Part shown: positions 1-9,358 of the stretch, piece after piece | Layout of the letters: every line of letters starts with the position of its first letter | How positions within the stretch are numbered: the stretch's first letter is position 1 | Source of the DNA: Pseudomonas silvicola | GTDB lineage: Bacteria; Pseudomonadota; Gammaproteobacteria; Pseudomonadales; Pseudomonadaceae | Direction: 5' to 3' | Assembly (NCBI RefSeq): GCF_026651855.1 | Contig: NZ_CP093280.1 | Location: 6,718,501-6,782,500 of the forward strand | Length of the DNA: 64,000 nt | Notes under the pieces: generated by a model | Told to the model about the DNA's origin: nothing | Databases searched by the model: none | The model's input: the letters and a program-made list of their open reading frames with translations, nothing else | Position numbers and translations under genes: made by a program

Positions 1-694
1 TGACCGCACGGGTGCTGAAGTGGTCGATGTCGTCCAGGTCGAAGATGCCGGGCTTCACGGCATTGGCCATGGAGAACAGCACTTCGCCGTTGCCGGCCAT
101 GCTTTCGTGGCGGTGGAAAATATCCATTTCGCCAAAGCGCAGGCCGCTTTCCAGGATGTTCTGCAGCAGGGCCGGGCCCTTGAAGCCACCTTCGGAACGG
201 GAGATCACGCTGATCACCAGCACTTCCTCGGCCTGGGGCACGTCGCGGTGCTCCGCCGGCGCGGCGCCGGAGGCATTGAAGGCCGGGGCCTTGTCGTCCG
301 GGAAGTCGTCGTCGCGGGCACTGAACAGGGTCGGTTGCTCGGGCTCCAGCGCCAGGTCGCCCTGGGTGGATTCGGCGGCCACGCGCTCACGCTCGCGTTC
401 ACGCTGTTCCTGTTTTTCGCGTTTGCCGCGCTTGGCCACCGGCTCACGCGCAGGGGCGCTCATGGACGGCAGGTCATGCTCGTCCAGCGAGGGCTCGCGG
501 GCCTCTTCCAGTACCCGCGACGGGCCCAGTACCTCGGCACTGTGCTCTTCGTCCGGCAGGTTGGAGAAGCTGCGGTCGAGCCTGAATTTCAATTTGCCCT
601 TGCCGCCGCGCATGCGGCGCCAGCCATCGAAGAGAATACCGGCGATGACAATCACGCCGATGACGATCAGCCATTCGCGCAGACCGATTTCCAT
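1..694 (-). CDS. zipA: Cell division protein ZipA (C-terminus cut by window edge)
   Basis: ZipA anchors FtsZ polymers to the inner membrane at the division site. About 231 codons are present; the reading frame runs off the left edge, so the end of the FtsZ-binding domain is missing. Residues 5-25 form one N-terminal membrane helix ([18 protein letters not shown]), followed by a basic patch ([17 protein letters not shown]), then a charged Pro/Glu-rich linker to about residue 145, then the start of the globular C-terminal domain ([20 protein letters not shown], and later [10 protein letters not shown]). This order is diagnostic of ZipA. The ATG at 694 is chosen because it starts directly at the membrane helix. 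It lies downstream of smc on the same strand, separated by about 205 bases, the arrangement usual in Pseudomonas. Confidence 0.95.
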   Translation of the reverse strand, partial: MEIGLREWLIVIGVIVIAGILFDGWRRMRGGKGKLKFRLDRSFSNLPDEEHSAEVLGPSRVLEEAREPSLDEHDLPSMSAPAREPVAKRGKREKQEQRERERERVAAESTQGDLALEPEQPTLFSARDDDFPDDKAPAFNASGAAPAEHRDVPQAEEVLVISVISRSEGGFKGPALLQNILESGLRFGEMDIFHRHESMAGNGEVLFSMANAVKPGIFDLDDIDHFSTRAV

Positions 695-730
695 TTAATC
701 CTGTGCCTCTATGAAAAATGCTGAAAAATA

Positions 731-748
731 AAGGGTTTAAACCCCTTT
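731..748. terminator. AT-rich palindrome between smc and zipA
   Basis: A perfect 12-bp palindrome GGGTTTAAACCC (733-744), extended to AAAGGG..CCCCTTT, sits in the gap between smc and zipA. Read on the minus strand it is followed by an A/T-rich stretch. It could be a weak terminator after smc or part of the zipA promoter region. The sequence alone does not decide. Confidence 0.3.
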
Positions 749-899
749 AAAACGTGGCGCCAACTCTATGTTCTGACAGGCGTTTTCCCCACGCGTACGA
801 AAATATGTCTAATAAACTAGCACGACCAAAGATAACTTTACACCGTCTGTCGCAGCAGATACGCCAATTAAGTGCAAGCGGTCCAAATTCGCTCGCGCG

Positions 900-3800
900 T
901 CAGGCGTCGACCATCGCCATCGCCTCCTCTACGTCCACCGCTACCAGGCGCGAGCAACCGGGCTCGTGCATGGTCACGCCCATCAACTGGTCGGCCATTT
1001 CCATGGCGATCTTGTTGTGGGTGATGTAGATGAATTGAACCGTCTGGGACATTTCCTTCACCAGCCGGGCGTAGCGTCCAACGTTAGCGTCATCCAGCGG
1101 TGCGTCAACTTCGTCGAGCATGCAGAAAGGCGCCGGGTTGAGCTGGAAGATGGAAAACACCAGGGCCAGGGCCGTCAGGGCTTTTTCACCGCCAGACAGC
1201 AAATGGATGGTGCTGTTCTTCTTGCCAGGGGGTCTCGCCATGATTGTGACCCCTGTATCGAGTAAATCTTCGCCCGTCAGTTCCAAATAAGCGCTACCAC
1301 CGCCGAAAACCTTCGGAAACAGGGCCTGCAAGCCACCGTTTATCTGATCAAAGGTATCCTTGAAGCGGTTACGGGTTTCCTTGTCGATCTTGCGAATGAC
1401 GTTTTCCAGGGTGTCCAGGGCTTCCACCAGGTCATCGTTCTGGGCGTCCAGGTAGCGTTTGCGCTCGGACTGCTGCTGGTACTCGTCAATGGCCGCCAGG
1501 TTGATGGCGCCCAGGCGCTGGATGCGGGCGTTGATGCGTTCCAGCTCTTCCTCGGCCTCTTTTTCGTTGGCCAGGGCGTCGAGGGTGGCGATCACGCCTT
1601 GCAGGTCGTAGCCATCCTCGTGCAACTGTTCCTGCAGGGCAGTGCGCTTGACGCTCAGGCCCTGCCATTCCATGCGGTGCTGTTCCAGTTGGCCGCGGAT
1701 CAGCTGCGACTGTTGCTCGGCCTGGGTGCGGCGCTTCTCGGCGTCGCGCAGCTCGGTGTCGGCGTCTTCCAGGGCGGCCTTGGCCAGGCGCATTTCGTCG
1801 TCGACGGCCATGCGCCGTTCCAGCAATTCTTCGAGCTTGAGGCGCAGTTCTTCCAGGGGGGCCTCGCCCTCCTCCAGGTTCAGCGACAACTGCTCGCGCT
1901 TCTCGGTCAGGCGCTCGGCCTGCAATTCCAGGCGTTCAAGGGCCTGGCGGGTGGAATCGTGCTGGGCGCGCAAGGAGCCCAGGCGCACGGCCAACTGGTG
2001 GGCATGGTCCTTATGCTGGCGGGCGTCCTGGCGCACCTGGTCGAGGCGCTCGCGCAGGCTGTCGCGCTGGGCCATCAGCAGTTCGCGCTGTTCGGTGTCC
2101 TGGGCCATGGCGTCGAGGGCGTCCTGCAGTTGCAGGCGCGACTCGCCCAGCTCTTCACTCTCCAGGGCGCGCTGCTCGGCCAGTTCGGCCAGTTCCTCAT
2201 CCAGGCGACGGCGGCGCAGGGCCAACTGCTCGGCCTTGGCGCGGCCGGCGGACAGCTGCGCCTTCACTTCGCCTTGTTGGCGGGCCTCGTCGGCCAGTTG
2301 GCGGCGCAGTTGCTCGCGGGCTTCTTCCTGCACGACCTGTTGCTCGCGCAGGTGCTCAAGGCGCTCGTCCAGGGTGGCCAGGGCCGCTTCACGTTCGTCG
2401 CGCTCCAGGCCCAGGTTTTCCAGCTCCTGACCGCGGGCCAGCACGCTGCCCTGGGCATCGCTGGCACGGCTGACGCGCAGGAAGTGCCGGCCCACCCAGT
2501 AGCCGTCACGGCTGATCAGGCTCTGGCCCGGTTGCAGGTGGGCGCGGCCGGCCAGGGCGTCGTCCAGGGTTTCCACCGGTTTGACCTGGCCCAGCCAGGC
2601 GCTGAGGTCGGTGCTGCTGTGCACCTTGTCCAGCAGGCTGCCGGGCACGCTCGGGCTGCCACCGGCAGCGGTGAGCAGGCGCAGGTCGCCTTGCTCGAAC
2701 GCTGCCAGCGCCAGGCCGTTGAAATCATCCACCAGCACAGCTTGCAGGTCTGCACCCAGCACGGTTTCCACCGCCAGCTCCCAGCCGGCGTCCACCCGCA
2801 GGCCCTCGGCTAGGCGCGGACGCTGGTCCAGCTGCTGGTCGCGCAGCCACTCGGCGGTACCGGTGCCAGGGTCCAGGGCGGCCTGTTGCAGGGCTTCCAA
2901 GGACGCCATGCGGCCATTCAAGCGTTGCAGTTCGCCCTGGGCCTGCTGTTGCTCGCGGGTGGCCTGCTGCAATTGCTCGCGCACCTGTTCAAGGCGCTCC
3001 ACCTGCTGGGCTTCGCCGGCTTGCAACGCCTCGATGAGCATGTCGCTGGCAGCCAGTTGCTCGCCCAGCTCCAGAATGGCCGCGTCCTCGGGGTCGGCGG
3101 CCAGTTGCGCGCGTTCTTCACTCAGGCGCCGCTGGCGTTCACCCAGGCGCTCCATGGACTGGTCCAGTTGCTGGATGCGTGACTGCTGCACCTCGGCCTG
3201 GCGCCGAGGCTCGGCGGAACGGGTGTTGAACACATCCCACTGCTCCTGCCAGCCCTGCATGGTGGCTTCGGATTCTTCCAGGGCGGCGGCGGCCTCTTCG
3301 GCGGCGGCGCTGGTCATTTCCTGCTCGGGCGCGAGCATTTCCAGTTCTTCGCCCAGGGTGGCCAGCAAGGTGCGGTCGTGGCCCAGGTGCGACTCGGTCT
3401 CCTGGCGTGAGCGCTCGGCTTCGCGCAGGTCATCCTGCAACTGCCGAAGGCGCTGCTGGCCGTGCTGAATGTTCTGCTCGACCCGCGCGATGTCGCCGCC
3501 CACCGAGTAGAAGCGCCCCTGCACCAGGTTGAAGCGCTCGGACAGGTCGTGGTGGCCGTCACGCAGGCGCTCGATGGCGGCATCGGCGTTGCGCTGCTCG
3601 GCCACCAGGGCTTCGAAGCTGACTTCCTGGGTGCCGATGACGGCTTCGCGCTGGGCCACCTGCTCGTTCAGAGCTTGCCAGCGCAAGGCCGACAGTTGCG
3701 CCTTGAGCTGACGTTCCTCGGCCTTGTACTCCTGGTATTTCTCGGCGGCCTGGGCCTGGCGGTGCAGACGTTCGAGCTGGCGTTCCAGCTCTTCGCGCAG

Positions 3801-4388
3801 GTCGGTCAGGCGCTCCAGGTTCTCGTGGGTGCGGCGAATGCGGTTCTCGGTCTCGCGGCGGCGCTCCTTGTATTTGGAGATGCCAGCCGCTTCCTCGATG
3901 AAGTTGCGCAGGTCTTCGGGCTTGGCCTCGATCAGTTTGCTGATCATGCCCTGCTCGATGATCGAATAGCTGCGCGGGCCCAGGCCGGTGCCCAGGAAAA
4001 TGTCGGTGATGTCCTTGCGTCGGCACTTGGTGCCGTTGAGGTAGTAGGTGTTCTGGCTGTCGCGGGTCACCTTGCGGCGGATGGAAATTTCCGCGTAGGC
4101 GGCGTATTCGCCCACCAGGGTGCTGTCGCTGTTGTCGAACACCAGTTCGATGCTGGCCTGGCTTACGGGCTTGCGGCTGGTTGAGCCGTTGAAGATGACG
4201 TCGGTCATCGACTCGCCGCGCAGGTTCTTCGCCGAGCTTTCGCCCATCACCCAGCGCACGGCGTCGATGATGTTGGACTTGCCGCAGCCGTTGGGGCCTA
4301 CCACCGCCGCCATGTTGCTGGGGAAGTTCACCGTGGTGGGGTCCACGAATGACTTGAACCCGGCCAGCTTGATGCATTTGAGCCGCAT
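900..4388 (-). CDS. smc: Chromosome partition protein SMC
   Basis: ATPase of the condensin complex that compacts and separates the chromosome together with ScpA and ScpB. The 1162-residue length is usual for SMC. The N-terminal head has Walker A GPNGCGKSN at residues 31-39 (Lys37). Two long coiled coils rich in Glu, Gln, Arg and Leu flank a globular hinge at roughly 505-640. The C-terminal head carries the ABC signature LLSGGEKALTALAL and Walker B FCMLDEVDAPLDD. The start is ATG 4388 (MRLKCIKLAGFKSF); an in-frame upstream extension lies inside the preceding gene. The GntR gene ends only two bases upstream, so the two are probably cotranscribed and translationally coupled. Confidence 0.98.
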   Translation of the reverse strand: MRLKCIKLAGFKSFVDPTTVNFPSNMAAVVGPNGCGKSNIIDAVRWVMGESSAKNLRGESMTDVIFNGSTSRKPVSQASIELVFDNSDSTLVGEYAAYAEISIRRKVTRDSQNTYYLNGTKCRRKDITDIFLGTGLGPRSYSIIEQGMISKLIEAKPEDLRNFIEEAAGISKYKERRRETENRIRRTHENLERLTDLREELERQLERLHRQAQAAEKYQEYKAEERQLKAQLSALRWQALNEQVAQREAVIGTQEVSFEALVAEQRNADAAIERLRDGHHDLSERFNLVQGRFYSVGGDIARVEQNIQHGQQRLRQLQDDLREAERSRQETESHLGHDRTLLATLGEELEMLAPEQEMTSAAAEEAAAALEESEATMQGWQEQWDVFNTRSAEPRRQAEVQQSRIQQLDQSMERLGERQRRLSEERAQLAADPEDAAILELGEQLAASDMLIEALQAGEAQQVERLEQVREQLQQATREQQQAQGELQRLNGRMASLEALQQAALDPGTGTAEWLRDQQLDQRPRLAEGLRVDAGWELAVETVLGADLQAVLVDDFNGLALAAFEQGDLRLLTAAGGSPSVPGSLLDKVHSSTDLSAWLGQVKPVETLDDALAGRAHLQPGQSLISRDGYWVGRHFLRVSRASDAQGSVLARGQELENLGLERDEREAALATLDERLEHLREQQVVQEEAREQLRRQLADEARQQGEVKAQLSAGRAKAEQLALRRRRLDEELAELAEQRALESEELGESRLQLQDALDAMAQDTEQRELLMAQRDSLRERLDQVRQDARQHKDHAHQLAVRLGSLRAQHDSTRQALERLELQAERLTEKREQLSLNLEEGEAPLEELRLKLEELLERRMAVDDEMRLAKAALEDADTELRDAEKRRTQAEQQSQLIRGQLEQHRMEWQGLSVKRTALQEQLHEDGYDLQGVIATLDALANEKEAEEELERINARIQRLGAINLAAIDEYQQQSERKRYLDAQNDDLVEALDTLENVIRKIDKETRNRFKDTFDQINGGLQALFPKVFGGGSAYLELTGEDLLDTGVTIMARPPGKKNSTIHLLSGGEKALTALALVFSIFQLNPAPFCMLDEVDAPLDDANVGRYARLVKEMSQTVQFIYITHNKIAMEMADQLMGVTMHEPGCSRLVAVDVEEAMAMVDA

Positions 4389-4390
4389 GG

Positions 4391-5050
4391 TCAGTCCGCC
4401 GCCAGCGCGGCCAGCACCAGCTGGCAACTGCGCTGGGTGTAGTCGCCCAGTACCTGGCGGATACGCGGCAGGTCACGGGCCACCACGGCTTCGAGCAGGC
4501 TGTTGAACAGGTGCATGTAATCGCCCATGGTGGCCTTGCGCTGTTCCAGCGCCAGGTAATAGGTACGGCTCATGGCCGGCTGCAGGTTCTCGACGGTTTC
4601 CTGCAGGTACGGGTTGTCGGCGAACGGATAGGTCGCGCGCATCACGTTGAAGCTATCCTCAACGAAGGCCTTGATGTCCTTGCGCTCCAGGCTCGCCATC
4701 AGGCGTTGCTGGATCACCAGGAACGGCGCCAGGTCGGCCTGGGCTTTCCAGCGTTCGGCCACGGCAGTGCCGAGCAGGATGTACATCTCGCTCATCAGCG
4801 CGCACAGGCTCTGCACCTTGTGGGCGCTCAATTCGGTCACGTGTGCACCACGACGAGGCAGGATCGCGATCAGGTGGCGGCGTTCCAGGATCAGCAGCGC
4901 TTCACGCACCGAGCCGCGGCTGACATTGAGGGCTGCCGTGACTTTCTGTTCCTGAATGCGCTCACCGGGCGCGAGTTCGCCCTGAATGATGCGGTCGGCC
5001 AGGTAATCGGCGATTTGCTCGGAGAGACTGTCCGGCGCCTTGAACGTCAT
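4391..5050 (-). CDS. GntR-family (FCD-type) transcriptional regulator, divergent from xdhA
   Basis: A 219-residue regulator with an N-terminal winged helix-turn-helix at about 8-72 (SEQIADYLADRIIQGELAPG, then SRGSVREAL, then RRGAHV) and a helical FCD ligand domain. It is transcribed away from xdhA across a 361-base gap that holds a perfect 16-bp palindrome, so control of xdhABC-guaD and of its own gene is a reasonable inference. FCD regulators usually respond to small carboxylates or pathway intermediates; the ligand here is unknown. Its stop codon is two bases before the smc start, an odd pairing of a catabolic regulator with a chromosome-structure gene. Confidence 0.88.
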   Translation of the reverse strand: MTFKAPDSLSEQIADYLADRIIQGELAPGERIQEQKVTAALNVSRGSVREALLILERRHLIAILPRRGAHVTELSAHKVQSLCALMSEMYILLGTAVAERWKAQADLAPFLVIQQRLMASLERKDIKAFVEDSFNVMRATYPFADNPYLQETVENLQPAMSRTYYLALEQRKATMGDYMHLFNSLLEAVVARDLPRIRQVLGDYTQRSCQLVLAALAAD

Positions 5051-5186
5051 GGTTGTCCTTCAAACTCGTTGAACGTGGCAAGCGGCGAAGTGTAGCGCAC
5101 TTGCCCCCCACAATCGCAGAGGGGTTCATGGCCAATTGGCATGAATTAAGCAAAAAAATCGGGGAAGGACAGGCAACGCATTCCTT

Positions 5187-5275
5187 TGTAGGACCGGGCG
5201 CAGCTCGGTAAGGCAACACCACCGGCCGGCAGAGAGACCGCGTCACCTGTTTCCCGAGCTTCGCCCGGTCCCACA
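5187..5275. repeat. REP-like inverted repeat, GGACCGGGCGNAGCTCGG family, copy 1
   Basis: The left arm, TAGGACCGGGCGCAGCTCGG, is mirrored by the right arm CCGAGCTTCGCCCGGTCCCA, with a loop of about 40 bases. The same arms recur at 20028-20116 and 58879-58967, all between genes, which marks an intergenic REP family. Confidence 0.7.
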
Positions 5276-5320
5276 AAAAAGCATTCCCTGGGACTGGGGA
5301 ATTGCCGCTCGCCTGAAAAC

Positions 5321-5336
5321 CTGACTTTAAAGTCAG
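5321..5336. promoter_or_regulatory. Perfect palindrome CTGACTTTAAAGTCAG, candidate operator of xdhA
   Basis: The 16 bases are exactly self-complementary and lie 76 bases before the xdhA start, between xdhA and the divergent GntR gene. A dimeric GntR protein would bind such a site. A weaker relative, TGACTCAAAGGTCA, occurs at 12538-12551 before the purine permease gene. Confidence 0.5.
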
Positions 5337-5411
5337 AAAATTGTTGACCGCCCAGCCAGACTTGCGAGATTCTGGGCCGACAACAACAAAATGTGTCAGT
5401 GAGGCCATACC

Positions 5412-6851
5412 GTGATCCAGTTTCTACTCAACCGGGAATTGCGCAGTGAACATGCGCTGGACCCCAACCTGACCGTGCTGGAGTACCTGCGCACGCACCT
5501 GAAAAAGCCTGGCACCAAAGAAGGCTGTGCCAGCGGCGACTGCGGCGCCTGTACCGTGGTGGTGGCGGAACTGGAAGGTGATGGCCTGCGCTACCGCAGC
5601 CTCAACTCCTGCCTGACGTTCGTCGCCTCGCTGCACGGCAAGCAGCTGATCAGCGTCGAAGACCTCAAGCACAAGGGCCAACTGCACAGCGTGCAGCAGG
5701 CCATGGTCGACTGCCATGGTTCCCAGTGCGGGTTCTGCACGCCAGGCTTCGTGATGTCGCTGTTTGCCCTGCAAAAGAACATCGACCAACCCGACCCCCA
5801 CAAGGCCCATGAAGCCCTGGCTGGCAACCTGTGCCGCTGCACCGGCTACCGGCCCATCCTCGCCGCCGCCGACCAGGCCTGCGGCCAGCAGGCCCCCGAC
5901 CAGTTCGACCAGGCCCAGGCCGAGACCATCGCCCAGCTGAAAGCCATCGCCCCGCGCGAAACCGGTGAACTCAACAGCGGCGACAAACGCTGCCTGGTAC
6001 CGCTGACCGTGGCGGACCTGGCCGACCTGTATGGCTCGCACCCCGAAGCCAGGCTGCTGGCGGGCGGTACCGACCTGGCCCTGGAAGTCACCCAGTTCCA
6101 CCGCACGCTGCCGGTGATGATCTACGTGGGCAACGTGGCGGAGATGAAACGCATCGAGCACTTTGACGACCGCCTGGAGATCGGTGCGGCCACCGCGCTC
6201 ACCGATTGCTACGAAGCCTTGAAGGCCGAGTACCCCGACTTCGGTGACCTGCTGCAGCGCTTCGCGTCATTGCAGATCCGTAACCAGGGCACCCTGGGCG
6301 GCAATATCGGCAACGCATCGCCCATCGGGGACAGCCCGCCCCTGCTGATCGCCCTGGGCGCGCAGATCGTGCTGCGCAAGGGCGACACCACTCGCACCCT
6401 GGCGCTGGAAGACTATTTCATCGACTACCGCATCACCGCGCGGCAGGACAGCGAGTTCATCGAGAAGATCATCGTGCCGCGCGCCCAGGCCAGCCACCGC
6501 TTCCGCGCCTACAAGGTGTCCAAACGCCTGGACGACGATATTTCGGCGGTGTGCGCGGCGTTCAGCCTGCGCATCGAAGACCAGGTGATCACCGAGGTGC
6601 GCACCGGTTTCGGCGGCATGGCCGCCATTCCCAAACGCGCCCGCGCCTGCGAAGCGGCGTTGCTGGGCAAGGTGTTCAACAACGCGACCCTGGAAGCCGC
6701 CTGCGCGGCCCTGGCCGAAGACTTCACGCCGCTGTCGGACTTTCGTGCCAGCAAGGAATACCGCCTGCTCGCCGCCCAGAACCTGCTGCGCAAGTATTTC
6801 ATCGAGCAGCAATCGCCCCACACCGAGACCCGGGTGACCGCCTATGTCTAA
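5412..6851 (+). CDS. xdhA: Xanthine dehydrogenase small subunit (2Fe-2S and FAD)
   Basis: Electron-transfer subunit of the molybdenum enzyme that oxidises hypoxanthine to xanthine and xanthine to urate. The 479 residues carry a plant-type ferredoxin domain (Cys39, 44, 47 and 67), an all-helical second 2Fe-2S domain (Cys106, Cys109, Cys141 and Cys143 in CGFC and CRC), and from about residue 190 a FAD-binding domain with LLAGGTDLALEV and NQGTLGGNIGNASPIGDSPP. The start is GTG 5412, preceded by GTGAGG. The stop overlaps the xdhB start by eight bases, so the subunits are translationally coupled. First gene of xdhA-xdhB-xdhC-guaD. Confidence 0.97.
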   Translation: MIQFLLNRELRSEHALDPNLTVLEYLRTHLKKPGTKEGCASGDCGACTVVVAELEGDGLRYRSLNSCLTFVASLHGKQLISVEDLKHKGQLHSVQQAMVDCHGSQCGFCTPGFVMSLFALQKNIDQPDPHKAHEALAGNLCRCTGYRPILAAADQACGQQAPDQFDQAQAETIAQLKAIAPRETGELNSGDKRCLVPLTVADLADLYGSHPEARLLAGGTDLALEVTQFHRTLPVMIYVGNVAEMKRIEHFDDRLEIGAATALTDCYEALKAEYPDFGDLLQRFASLQIRNQGTLGGNIGNASPIGDSPPLLIALGAQIVLRKGDTTRTLALEDYFIDYRITARQDSEFIEKIIVPRAQASHRFRAYKVSKRLDDDISAVCAAFSLRIEDQVITEVRTGFGGMAAIPKRARACEAALLGKVFNNATLEAACAALAEDFTPLSDFRASKEYRLLAAQNLLRKYFIEQQSPHTETRVTAYV

Positions 6852-9237
6852 CCACCACGCAGAACCCCTGACCCAGGCGCAACTGGCCGAGCGCTTCGCC
6901 GCCGACCTGACCACCGGCGTGGGCCGCAGCGTCAAGCATGACAGCGCCGACAAGCACGTCTCGGGCGAGGCGCAGTACATCGATGACCGCCTCGAATTTC
7001 CCAACCAGTTGCATGTGTATGCACGGCTGTCCGACCGCGCCCACGCGCGCATCCTCAAGGTCGACACCGCGCCCTGCTACGCCTTCGAGGGGGTGCGCAT
7101 CGCCATCACCCACGAAGACATCCCAGGGTTGAAGGACATCGGCCCGCTGTTGCCAGGCGACCCGTTGCTGGCCATCGACCGGGTGGAGTTCGTCGGCCAG
7201 CCGGTGGTGGCCGTGGCCGCGCGCGACCTGGAAACCGCACGCAAGGCCGCCATGGCGGCGGTCATCGAATACGAAGACCTGGAACCGGTGCTCGACGTGG
7301 TCGAAGCCTTCCGCAAGCAGCACTACGTGCTCGACAGCCACACCCACAAGCGCGGCGATTCGGACACCGCCCTGGCCAGCGCCCCACACCGCCTGCAAGG
7401 CAGCCTGCACATCGGCGGCCAGGAGCACTTCTACCTGGAAACCCAGATCTCCTCGGTGATGCCCACCGAGGACGGCGGCATGATCGTCTATTGCTCCACC
7501 CAGAACCCCACCGAAGTGCAGAAACTGGTGGCCGAGGTGCTGGACGTGTCGATGAACAAGGTGGTGGTGGACATGCGCCGCATGGGCGGCGGCTTCGGCG
7601 GCAAGGAAACCCAGGCCGCCAGCCCCGCGTGCCTGTGCGCGGTGGTCGCCCACCTCACCGGCCAGCCCACCAAGATGCGCCTGCCGCGGGTGGAAGACAT
7701 GTCCATGACCGGCAAGCGCCACCCCTTCTATGTTGAATACGACGTGGGCTTCGACGACAGCGGCCGCCTGCACGGCATCCACATGGACCTGGCGGGCAAC
7801 TGCGGCTACTCGCCGGACCTGTCGGCGTCCATCGTCGACCGCGCCATGTTCCACGCCGACAACTCGTACTACCTGGGCGACGCCACCATCAACGGCCACC
7901 GCTGCAAGACCAACACCGCCTCCAACACCGCCTACCGCGGCTTTGGCGGGCCGCAAGGCATGGTCGCCATCGAGGAAGTGATGGACCGCATCGCCCGCCA
8001 TCTGGCCCTGGATCCATTGGCCGTGCGCAAGGCCAATTACTACGGCAAGACCGACCGCAACGTCACCCACTACTACCAGACGGTGGAACACAACCTGCTG
8101 GACGAAATGACCGCGGAACTGGAAGCCAGCAGCGAATACCACGAGCGCCGCGAGTCCATCCGCCGCTTCAACGCCCACAGCCCGGTGCTGAAGAAAGGCC
8201 TGGCGCTGACACCGGTCAAATTCGGCATCTCGTTCACCGCCAGCTTCCTCAACCAGGCCGGTGCCCTGATCCACATCTACACCGACGGCAGCATCCACTT
8301 GAACCACGGCGGCACCGAGATGGGCCAGGGCCTGAACACCAAGGTCGCCCAGGTGGTGGCCGAAGTGTTCCAGGTGGGCATAGACCGCATCCAGATCACC
8401 GCCACCAACACCGACAAGGTGCCCAACACCTCGCCCACGGCGGCCTCCAGCGGCGCCGACCTGAACGGCAAGGCCGCGCAGAACGCTGCCGAAACCATCA
8501 AGCAGCGGCTGGTGGAATTCGCTGCGCGTAAATACGGCGTCAGCGATGAAGACGTGGAGTTTCGCAACGGCCATGTGCGTGTGCGCGAGCTGATCATGCC
8601 CTTTGCTGACCTGATCGTGCAGGCGTGGATGGGGCAGGTGTCGCTGTCCAGCACCGGCTACTACAAAACCCCGAAGATCTTCTACGACCGCAGCCAGGCG
8701 CGCGGCCGGCCGTTCTATTATTTCGCCTTCGGCGCGGCCTGCGCTGAAGTGGTGGTCGATACCCTGACCGGCGAGTACAAGATGCTGCGCACCGACATCC
8801 TGCATGACGTGGGTGCGTCGCTGAACCCGGCCATCGACATCGGCCAAGTGGAAGGTGGCTACATTCAGGGCATGGGCTGGCTGACCACCGAGGAACTGGT
8901 GTGGAACGCCAAGGGCAAGCTGATGACCAACGGCCCGGCCAGCTACAAGATCCCGGCGGTGGCCGACATGCCCGCCGACCTGCGGGTGAAGCTGGTGGAG
9001 AACCGCAAGAACCCGGAAGACACGGTGTTCCATTCCAAGGCCGTGGGCGAGCCGCCGTTCATGCTGGGGATTGCCGCCTGGTGCGCCATCAAGGACGCAG
9101 TGGCGAGCCTGGCGGACTACAAGGTGCAGCCGCTGATCGATGCGCCGGCAACGCCCGAGCGGGTGTTGTGGGGGTGTGAGCAGATGCGCAAGGCGGTGGC
9201 GGCTGCCGCGGCGCCCGTCACGGAAGAAGTCGTTTGA
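6844..9237 (+). CDS. xdhB: Xanthine dehydrogenase large, molybdopterin-binding subunit
   Basis: Catalytic subunit that binds the molybdenum cofactor and hydroxylates the purine ring. The 797-residue length is normal for a separate XdhB. Cofactor and substrate loops are visible: MGGGFGGKETQ, AYRGFGGPQG, GTEMGQGLNTKVAQV, and the C-terminal GEPPFMLG whose glutamate is the catalytic base of the family. It overlaps xdhA by eight bases and is followed after about 120 bases by xdhC; the gap is filled by a REP-like palindrome. Confidence 0.97.
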   Translation: MSNHHAEPLTQAQLAERFAADLTTGVGRSVKHDSADKHVSGEAQYIDDRLEFPNQLHVYARLSDRAHARILKVDTAPCYAFEGVRIAITHEDIPGLKDIGPLLPGDPLLAIDRVEFVGQPVVAVAARDLETARKAAMAAVIEYEDLEPVLDVVEAFRKQHYVLDSHTHKRGDSDTALASAPHRLQGSLHIGGQEHFYLETQISSVMPTEDGGMIVYCSTQNPTEVQKLVAEVLDVSMNKVVVDMRRMGGGFGGKETQAASPACLCAVVAHLTGQPTKMRLPRVEDMSMTGKRHPFYVEYDVGFDDSGRLHGIHMDLAGNCGYSPDLSASIVDRAMFHADNSYYLGDATINGHRCKTNTASNTAYRGFGGPQGMVAIEEVMDRIARHLALDPLAVRKANYYGKTDRNVTHYYQTVEHNLLDEMTAELEASSEYHERRESIRRFNAHSPVLKKGLALTPVKFGISFTASFLNQAGALIHIYTDGSIHLNHGGTEMGQGLNTKVAQVVAEVFQVGIDRIQITATNTDKVPNTSPTAASSGADLNGKAAQNAAETIKQRLVEFAARKYGVSDEDVEFRNGHVRVRELIMPFADLIVQAWMGQVSLSSTGYYKTPKIFYDRSQARGRPFYYFAFGAACAEVVVDTLTGEYKMLRTDILHDVGASLNPAIDIGQVEGGYIQGMGWLTTEELVWNAKGKLMTNGPASYKIPAVADMPADLRVKLVENRKNPEDTVFHSKAVGEPPFMLGIAAWCAIKDAVASLADYKVQPLIDAPATPERVLWGCEQMRKAVAAAAAPVTEEVV

Positions 9238-9243
9238 TGGGCC

Positions 9244-9332
9244 GGCCTCTTCGCGAGCAAGCTCGGCTCCCACAGCGTACACCCGCCCCCGGGGTTCACC
9301 CTGTGGAAGCCAAGCTTGCTCGCGAAGAGGCC
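9244..9332. repeat. REP-like inverted repeat between xdhB and xdhC
   Basis: The left arm GGCCTCTTCGCGAGCAAGCT is mirrored by AGCTTGCTCGCGAAGAGGCC (20 of 20), with inner CCCACAG/CTGTGG pairing. This is the typical Pseudomonas REP core. Inside an operon it may stabilise or attenuate the transcript. Confidence 0.8.
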
Positions 9333-9358
9333 ATTGAACACACCAAGGAACCCAGACC

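Larger units (their letters stand above)
5051..5411. other. Divergent GntR/xdhA intergenic region
   Basis: This 361-base gap holds a REP-like inverted repeat (5187-5275) and the palindrome at 5321-5336. It must contain the promoters of both the GntR gene and xdhA. No small gene is visible. Confidence 0.6.

Noticed and set aside
5291-5305. GG/GC pair before xdhA tested as a sigma-54 promoter
   Set aside because: The spacing between GG and GC is 11 or 12 bases instead of ten.
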